From assembly GCA_900550385.1 (NCBI GenBank), contig URRZ01000073.1:1-10592 (forward strand): a stretch of 10,592 nucleotides of DNA, given 5' to 3'. Source of the stretch: an uncultured Coriobacteriaceae bacterium (GTDB lineage Bacteria; Actinomycetota; Coriobacteriia; Coriobacteriales; Eggerthellaceae). The notes beneath the pieces are model-generated. The model made no database searches. It worked only from the letters and a program-made list of their open reading frames with translations, and was not told where the DNA came from. Numbering within the stretch: the stretch's first letter is position 1; every line of letters begins with the position of its first letter. A program made the position numbers and the translations under genes. Of this stretch, positions 6,485 to 10,592 are shown in pieces.

Positions 6485-6537
6485 CCCCAAATATCGCGTT
6501 TTTTGACGCAAAAATCCAAAATATGCGTTATTTGGGG
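6485..6537 (-). repeat. 53-bp hairpin module, right copy, inverted
   Basis: This is the inverted partner of 6278-6330. Read on the minus strand it starts CCCCAAATAACGCAT and ends GATATTTGGGG. Its inner stem is GCGT/ACGC rather than GCATTTT/AAAATGC. Together with the left copy it forms a 260-bp foldback (6278-6537), the layout of a REP doublet. No REP-associated transposase is in the window. Confidence 0.85.
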
Positions 6538-6622
6538 CATTGAGGATCTCTTCGCCGCTGCATGGATGCGATATGGCATGGCAAGGGGCATGAAGCGGGG
6601 GCCTCGAGGAACCCCCTTCGCT

Positions 6623-6717
6623 GCCTTAAAGGAAAACCCCGTCAGCTTGGAGGAGCGCTGTTTTGCAGCGAAACCCCGGCAGCTTGGAGGAGCGCTGCCG
6701 GGGTTTCGCTTTAAGGC
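6623..6717. repeat. Direct repeat with two competing hairpins (terminator block)
   Basis: A 27-bp unit (containing CAGCTTGGAGGAGCGCTG) occurs at 6634-6660 and 6671-6697 with one difference. The arm at 6694-6710 pairs perfectly over 17 bp with 6667-6683. The longer arm 6694-6717 can instead pair with 6623-6646 with three mismatches. Only one fold can form at a time. The inner hairpin is the probable transcription stop between the converging operons. The block looks like a partial tandem copy of a terminator. Confidence 0.75.
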
Positions 6718-6736
6718 GCCGGGGGTCGGCGCCTTT
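6713..6736 (+). terminator. Terminator-like hairpin in the convergent spacer
   Basis: AAGGCGCC (6713-6720) pairs with GGCGCCTT (6728-6735) over 7 nt, with one further T. It overlaps the end of the competing-hairpin block and may serve either strand. Confidence 0.45.
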
Positions 6737-6764
6737 CCCTTCGGCCGTGCTTCCAGCTTCAGGG

Positions 6765-6798
6765 CGGGACCGCCGTCGGGGATACGGTGGCGGTCCCG
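6765..6798 (-). terminator. GC-rich hairpin downstream of the hydrolase gene
   Basis: CGGGACCGCC (6765-6774) pairs perfectly with GGCGGTCCCG (6789-6798) across 14 nt. It lies about 190 bp past the hydrolase stop codon. No T-run is present on either side, so the terminator role is tentative. Confidence 0.4.
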
Positions 6799-6986
6799 TT
6801 CCGCCTAGCTTGTCATCAGCTCGGCGGCGAGGCTGTCGTCTGGGATGCGGCAACAGCCCCTATTCCAATCGTGCGCGAGAGGAGGGTACGCGCAAACGGG
6901 TTGGCGGTACGGCAAAAGAGCGGAGAGCCTCGCATGCCGCGCGCGACCGGGCTGGCCGGCGCATGCGGCATGCGATTCGGTGCTGC

Positions 6987-8786
6987 CTATCGGTACACGT
7001 AGTCGCCGGATTCGTACTTCGGCGGGATGTAGGGGATCTGCAGCCAGGACTGGTACTCGCCGCCGGTGTGGATCACATGGATGCCGTCGCCGTTCTCGCC
7101 CTCGAAGATGAAGTGCGAGTCCTCGAACCACTCGGTCTGGATGAAGCGGCCCTGGATCTCCAGGCGCAGCGTCTCGCCCTTGTGCCAGATGCGGCAGGTG
7201 GGGTAGAACTCGATGTCCACCGGGTAGATGCGGCCGGGCTCCATGGGCTCGTCCTTCTGGTGCGCCTGCACGGGATCGTAGGGCGTGGACAGCTCGGGGT
7301 CGAGCTCGCGGCGCTGGCCGCGGAAGTAGGCCCAGGCGCCGCGGTAGGGCACGCCCGCGCAATACACCGGCACGTACTCGCCGCGCTGGCCGAGCTTCTT
7401 CACCCACAGGAACAGGTCCATATCGTCATGGCCGCGGCACTCGATGTTCAGATGCGCGCTGATGTAGCCGGTGATCTCGGTGTCCTCTTCGAACTTGATG
7501 TCGAAGCAGGTGGTCTCGGTCTTCGGGTCGTACGACACCTCGGTGTGGGTGGGGTAGGGGTCGTAGGAGAGCTTGTGCGAGGACGCATCCAGGTACAGCT
7601 TCTTGTAGATGGTGCGCGCCAGCGGGATCTCCTTCTCGGGGCGCTTCGGCTGGAAGTCGTAGTCGAAGGCGTCCATGATGTCCAAACGCACGCGCGGGGT
7701 GGTCTCCCAGCCGTTGTGGATGTCCTTCAGGTAGCGGTCGTAGAACTTCTTCAGGTCGTCCAGGTTGTCGCGGTTGTAGGTGTCGGGCCACTCCATGTCG
7801 CGATGGGCGCGGAACCACTTCTTGGGGCTGCGGATCTTGCGGAACGCCTCCCAGGAGCCGCGGTTGTGGATGTGGCACAAGCCGGAGCAGATGTAGGCGG
7901 GGACGTTGATGCGATCCCACTTCGGCGCGCGGGCCTTCCAGTACTCGTCGAAGTACGGATGCGCGGCCAGCATGTTGGGGGCGTCTTCCACCCAGGTCTT
8001 GCTGGCGATGGAGTTCACCATGTTGTTGTTGTAGCCGGGAGCCATCATGCCGCCCATGGTGAAGGACTCGCGGTACATGTCGCCGGTGCCCTCCCATGCA
8101 CCGATGCATGCCAGATGCGGCGGGCGGGTGGAAGCGATGCCCCAGATGACCATGCACACGCCGGAGTTGCCGAACATCGACACCTTGCCGTTGCACCAGT
8201 CCTGCTCGGCAGCCCACTCGATGAAGTCGTAGCCGTCGTAGTGGTCCTGGACGCCCCAGTTGGACACCAAGCCCTCGGAGTTGCCCACGCCGCGCGGATC
8301 GACGTTGGCGATGGCGTAGCCGTTGGGCACCCAGTAGCCGGGGTCGGCGCTTTCGAACTTCGCCATGGGGGACACGGTCTTAGGCGGCACGCCGACGGGC
8401 TGGAACTTGCCGTTGCCCTCCATCATGTTCTTGCCGAAGGGGCCCCAGCTGATGATCAGGGGCACCGGGCCGGAATCGGCGGGGCGGAAGATGTCGGCGT
8501 AGATGGTCACGCCGTCGCGCATCTTCACCGGGGTGTCGCGGTCGCACAGGATACCGGGCGCTGCCTCGTAGGTATGGGTGTTGAGCTCGGGGCAGTAGCT
8601 GAAAGGCGAAACCTGCTCGCCGTTCATGATCTTCTGCTCCATCTCCTCCTTGGTGTAGCCGCCGTTGCCCTTGCGGTAGATGACCTCGATGGGCTCGCAG
8701 CCGGGCCACTGCTCCTCCTTCACCATGAAGCGATCGCTGTCCGGATCGTACATGGGAATGGTTTTGAACTGCTGCTTGATCTCCAT
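6987..8786 (-). CDS. CocE/NonD-family alpha/beta hydrolase
   Basis: A hydrolase of about 599 residues, probably cytoplasmic because no signal peptide is seen, that cleaves ester or amide bonds. Numbering here is from the upstream in-frame ATG at 8801. Residues 90-345 form the alpha/beta hydrolase core: DGVTIYADIFRP near 96-107, the DPRG-x-GNSEG segment at 168-177, and the nucleophile elbow G211-N-S213-G, where Ser213 is the likely catalytic serine. Residues 400-600 match the C-terminal jelly-roll domain of X-Pro dipeptidyl peptidase/CocE proteins (for example GYISAHLNIEC, ETLRLEIQGR). The region where relatives carry the catalytic Asp reads C305-S-G-L-C-H-I-H-N-R-G-S, with no obvious Asp. His333 is a candidate catalytic base. 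The start at 8786 is preferred because GGAAGGGG sits 5 bp upstream, while the ATG at 8801 has no site. It follows the LuxR-type gene on the same strand by 114 bp. The substrate is unknown. Confidence 0.88.
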   Translation of the reverse strand: MEIKQQFKTIPMYDPDSDRFMVKEEQWPGCEPIEVIYRKGNGGYTKEEMEQKIMNGEQVSPFSYCPELNTHTYEAAPGILCDRDTPVKMRDGVTIYADIFRPADSGPVPLIISWGPFGKNMMEGNGKFQPVGVPPKTVSPMAKFESADPGYWVPNGYAIANVDPRGVGNSEGLVSNWGVQDHYDGYDFIEWAAEQDWCNGKVSMFGNSGVCMVIWGIASTRPPHLACIGAWEGTGDMYRESFTMGGMMAPGYNNNMVNSIASKTWVEDAPNMLAAHPYFDEYWKARAPKWDRINVPAYICSGLCHIHNRGSWEAFRKIRSPKKWFRAHRDMEWPDTYNRDNLDDLKKFYDRYLKDIHNGWETTPRVRLDIMDAFDYDFQPKRPEKEIPLARTIYKKLYLDASSHKLSYDPYPTHTEVSYDPKTETTCFDIKFEEDTEITGYISAHLNIECRGHDDMDLFLWVKKLGQRGEYVPVYCAGVPYRGAWAYFRGQRRELDPELSTPYDPVQAHQKDEPMEPGRIYPVDIEFYPTCRIWHKGETLRLEIQGRFIQTEWFEDSHFIFEGENGDGIHVIHTGGEYQSWLQIPYIPPKYESGDYVYR

Positions 8787-8791
8787 TTGAT

Positions 8792-8799
8792 CCCCTTCC
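8792..8799 (-). promoter_or_regulatory. Ribosome-binding site deciding the hydrolase start
   Basis: On the minus strand GGAAGGGG ends 5 bp before the ATG at 8786. It overlaps the first codons of the longer alternative starting at 8801, which argues against that alternative. Confidence 0.6.
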
Positions 8800-8833
8800 A
8801 TTTCATGGACTACAGTTCATTCCGGATGGGGGG

Positions 8834-8877
8834 ATCGTAGGGTTTTCCCGCGCATCACGTGTTGTGCAGGCTCACAA
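8834..8877 (-). promoter_or_regulatory. Candidate operator and -10 region for the hydrolase gene
   Basis: The dyad TTGTG-6 bp-CACAA (8862-8877) lies upstream of a TACGAT hexamer (8839-8834 on the minus strand). The same hexamer and a related TTGT/ACAA dyad occur before MFS A. An internal promoter controlled by the neighbouring LuxR-type protein would fit, but the half-site spacing differs from the dyad in the inverted repeat (6 bp against 3 bp). Confidence 0.3.
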
Positions 8878-8900
8878 AGGGACGCGGCGCCCGGGCGGCG

Positions 8901-10445
8901 CTAGGCGGAGGGGAATCCGGCATCGCCCCACGCGCGCAGCCGGCTTTCCACGAGTTCGAGCAGCTCATGCTGGGTATGGATGCCCAGCTTCTTGTAGAGG
9001 CGGTAGATGTGCGACTTCGCGGTGCTTAGGGAAATGCCCAAACGGTCGCGGATAAATGCCGCGTTGTGCCCGCGGGAAAGCAGGTAGAGCACTTCGATCT
9101 GGCGCTGCGAGAGGCCGTTCTCGGCGCCGATCGTCTCGCAGGCCAGGCGGTAGGCGTCCGTCTCGGCCTGCAGCGCCGTGCGGGCGCTTTCCTCGATGGG
9201 GGTTTCGGTGTCAGGGGGGTTGTCGCGCCGCGCATCGCGCTTGACGATGTCGACGCGGGGGTAGATGACGTAGCCGATGGCGAACGACAGCAGGATCGCG
9301 GCGGCGATGAACTCCCACTGCATCGAGGCGAGCAGGTGCGGGTCGAACGCGATCCACGCCCCCAAAAGCGTCCCGAGCGTCAGCATGCCGCACCCCACGC
9401 CGATGGAGAACGTCGAGGAGATGCCGCACTCCCGCGCAGCCCCCACCAGCGACACCCACAGCGCGGCGCTGGTGCACAGGTAGCAGGTGAAAAGGACGAG
9501 GTTCGCAAGCGGCGGGAACGCGCCGAACAACAGCGGGGTGAGGAACGCGGCAAGGCCCACGACGATCATCAGGGGGCGCAGCAACAGGTCCCAGCGAACC
9601 TCCTCCTCGTCGCGGTCCATCGCGAAGTGGAACAGCAAAAGGATGCCCAGGCACCCTATGAGCAGCGCCGCGGCTTGGGACGCGAGGTCGAAGTCCTCGC
9701 GCTGCATCTCCGAGACCATCGCCTCCAGCATGCCCAGCGACAGGCCCATGAGGATCATCGCCAAACCCAGCATCGAGCCGTATTTTCCCGTCTTGATGCC
9801 CGCATCTTCGACGGAGGCGACCGCGTCGCCCGCCTTGCCCGTGCGGGAGGCGATATGCGCCACGGGGATCTCCAGCAGGGGCAGCGCCGTCGCCACGCCG
9901 CCGACGAACCCCGCCGGGGCGAGGTGCACCGTGCAGAAGACGATGATGGCGGACGGCGGGATGGCGATGGCGGTGTTGAGGGTCAGCGAAGCTATCCCGA
10001 GGCGAGAGTACGACTCGGCCCAGAACAGCAGCAGCCCCGCCGAGCCGGCGCCGATGACGACGCCCGAGGCGATGGTGACGACCGAGCTCATCGCGTCGTC
10101 CGCGAACAGCGCCGAAGCGCCCGACCCCGCCGCCATCGCCAAGGCGCACGCCGTCGCGAAGGACGGGCTGCGCAGGAAGGCGGGCTTCCGCTTCGGGATG
10201 ATGCCGGCGGCGAGCAGGGCGATGGCCTGCGTTGCGGCTGCGGCGGCGAATCCCAGGGGGAGCGGCTGGAGGAGGGGCTTGAAGGAGCGGAGCGCGGTGC
10301 TGTCCAGCGCGAACTCGACGCCGCAGAAGATGGCGACGAAGATCCAAGCGGCATGCAGCGCCAAGCCGAGGGAGGGGAGCGAGGCGACTCCCTGTTCGCC
10401 ACCCTTCCCCTTCACGACGATGCTTATGCGCGGCAAGACTGCCAT
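8901..10445 (-). CDS. Membrane-anchored LuxR-family regulator (12 TM + C-terminal HTH)
   Basis: A 514-residue protein with about twelve hydrophobic helices over its first 385 residues, a polar linker, then a LuxR/GerE helix-turn-helix at about 442-501. The HTH reads LSQRQIEVLYLLSRG, then LGISLSTAKSHIYRLYKKLGI, and matches the family consensus except that the usual LSxRE has Q in place of E. The membrane half probably senses a solute or a membrane state, and the HTH binds DNA from the inner face of the membrane. Such fusions are common in Eggerthellaceae next to substrate-specific enzymes. The ATG at 10445 is preferred because GAGGGG lies 7 bp upstream. An ATG at 10490 would add 15 residues but has no ribosome-binding site. 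It begins 72 bp inside the right inverted-repeat arm, and its likely partner, the hydrolase, lies downstream. It may also regulate its own expression through the repeat-borne dyad. Confidence 0.9.
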   Translation of the reverse strand: MAVLPRISIVVKGKGGEQGVASLPSLGLALHAAWIFVAIFCGVEFALDSTALRSFKPLLQPLPLGFAAAAATQAIALLAAGIIPKRKPAFLRSPSFATACALAMAAGSGASALFADDAMSSVVTIASGVVIGAGSAGLLLFWAESYSRLGIASLTLNTAIAIPPSAIIVFCTVHLAPAGFVGGVATALPLLEIPVAHIASRTGKAGDAVASVEDAGIKTGKYGSMLGLAMILMGLSLGMLEAMVSEMQREDFDLASQAAALLIGCLGILLLFHFAMDRDEEEVRWDLLLRPLMIVVGLAAFLTPLLFGAFPPLANLVLFTCYLCTSAALWVSLVGAARECGISSTFSIGVGCGMLTLGTLLGAWIAFDPHLLASMQWEFIAAAILLSFAIGYVIYPRVDIVKRDARRDNPPDTETPIEESARTALQAETDAYRLACETIGAENGLSQRQIEVLYLLSRGHNAAFIRDRLGISLSTAKSHIYRLYKKLGIHTQHELLELVESRLRAWGDAGFPSA

Positions 10446-10452
10446 GGACGGG

Positions 10453-10458
10453 CCCCTC
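10453..10458 (-). promoter_or_regulatory. Ribosome-binding site deciding the LuxR-type start
   Basis: GAGGGG on the minus strand is 7 bp before the ATG at 10445. The region before the upstream ATG at 10490 (reading CAGTCCCATCA) has no purine-rich site. Confidence 0.6.
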
Positions 10459-10517
10459 GAATCCGGACGATGCCGTTGAAACGCTGACATTGATGGGACT
10501 GTAGCCTACCATCTATT

Positions 10518-10579
10518 GGAGGCTTCGGTAGTTTGTGTGACAAGGGGCTAGCCTAGGCAGCAACGCTCTTCGCTCCCTT
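10518..10579 (-). repeat. Right arm of perfect 62-bp terminal inverted repeat
   Basis: This is the exact reverse complement of 1-62. It lies upstream of the leftward LuxR-type regulator gene, as the left arm lies upstream of MFS carrier A. The palindromes and the dyad are therefore in the same orientation relative to each inward-facing gene. Thirteen further bases (10580-10592) lie outside the visible match, but the left partner of these bases is cut off, so the repeat may continue. Confidence 0.95.
10533..10543 (-). promoter_or_regulatory. Candidate operator dyad upstream of the LuxR-type gene
   Basis: The right-arm copy of TTGT-CAC-ACAA lies in the same orientation relative to the LuxR-type gene as 37-47 does to MFS A. 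No clear -10 box is found at the matching distance. TAGGCT and TAGATG nearby are weak candidates. Confidence 0.3.
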
Positions 10580-10592
10580 CACGCCCTTCTTC
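10553..10592 (-). CDS. Possible 3' end of an outside gene (right)
   Basis: Read leftward from 10591, the frame gives K-K-G-V-K-G-A-K-S-V-A-A and a TAG stop at 10555-10553. The last eight residues lie in the inverted repeat and are repeated at 1-27. This suggests that the flanking genes on both sides may share 3' ends, perhaps as paralogues, but only 12 codons are visible and no family can be named. Confidence 0.25.
   Translation of the reverse strand, partial: KKGVKGAKSVAA

Larger units (their letters stand above)
6148..6986. other. 839-bp gene-free convergent spacer packed with repeats and hairpins
   Basis: The converging gene sets meet here. Open frames of 136 and 184 codons cross it on opposite strands, but they owe their repeated PQI...IWG motifs to the hairpin modules and lack proper start signals, so I reject them as genes. 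In order it holds a degenerate tandem repeat, two inverted 53-bp modules with a third hairpin between them, a direct-repeat/competing-hairpin block and two more stems. From about 6800 to 6986 I see nothing definite. Confidence 0.65.

Noticed and set aside
6278..6537. CRISPR array
   Set aside because: Only two repeat copies, in inverted rather than direct orientation, each self-complementary, and no cas genes.
6181..6591. 136-codon minus-strand frame with repeated PQI...IWG motifs
   Set aside because: The motif is the translation of the 53-bp hairpin repeat and appears on both strands. No start signal is seen.
6254..6808. 184-codon plus-strand frame through the same repeats
   Set aside because: Same reason. 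It also crosses the terminator block, which argues against coding.
6805..6986. Possible remnant protein tail downstream of the hydrolase on the minus strand (ends DDSLAAELMTS)
   Set aside because: The ending looks natural, but the frame upstream is a shadow of the hydrolase and nothing recognisable supports a pseudogene.
6663..8840. 725-codon plus-strand frame opposite the hydrolase
   Set aside because: It is Val/Ala/His/Gly-rich and antisense to a gene with clear hydrolase motifs, and it begins inside the terminator hairpin.
9066..10487. 473-codon plus-strand frame opposite the LuxR-type gene
   Set aside because: It is Arg/Glu/Gly-rich antisense of a multi-pass membrane protein. The minus-strand HTH and helices are convincing.
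1..10592. Composite transposon bounded by insertion sequences
   Set aside because: No transposase, no IS-type ends and no visible target-site duplication. The repeat arms are short relative to an insertion sequence, as far as the window shows.

Overview
The DNA is GC-rich. It encodes a twelve-pass membrane LuxR-family regulator beside a hydrolase, and a pair of closely related MFS carriers near a PucR-type regulator. This style of gene content fits a gut Coriobacteriia bacterium of the Eggerthellaceae (Eggerthella/Gordonibacter-like). That placement is an inference from protein style, not a database match.

Layout. The window is bracketed by a perfect 62-bp inverted repeat (1-62 and 10518-10579) that may extend past the left edge. 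Inside it are two converging gene sets. The rightward set is MFS carrier A (93-1289), MFS carrier B of a different branch (1960-3279), MFS carrier C, a paralogue of A (3587-4789), and a PucR/CdaR-type regulator (4867-6147). The leftward set, read from the right end, is a membrane-anchored LuxR-type regulator (8901-10445) and a CocE/NonD-type alpha/beta hydrolase (6987-8786). Three gene-free stretches (1290-1959, 3280-3586, 6148-6986) are full of hairpins. The last holds two inverted copies of a 53-bp hairpin module (REPIN-like) and a pair of competing hairpins.

How it may work. The two modules look like small-molecule uptake or efflux plus hydrolysis units, each with its own sensor-regulator: PucR-type for the rightward set, membrane LuxR for the leftward set. 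The first gene of each module starts just inside one arm of the inverted repeat, so both share identical upstream DNA, including a TTGT-CAC-ACAA dyad. Recombination between the arms would flip about 10.5 kb without breaking a visible gene and would swap which module lies next to which outside DNA. This is the most interesting hypothesis here. No recombinase or transposase is encoded in the window, and no substrate can be named from sequence alone.
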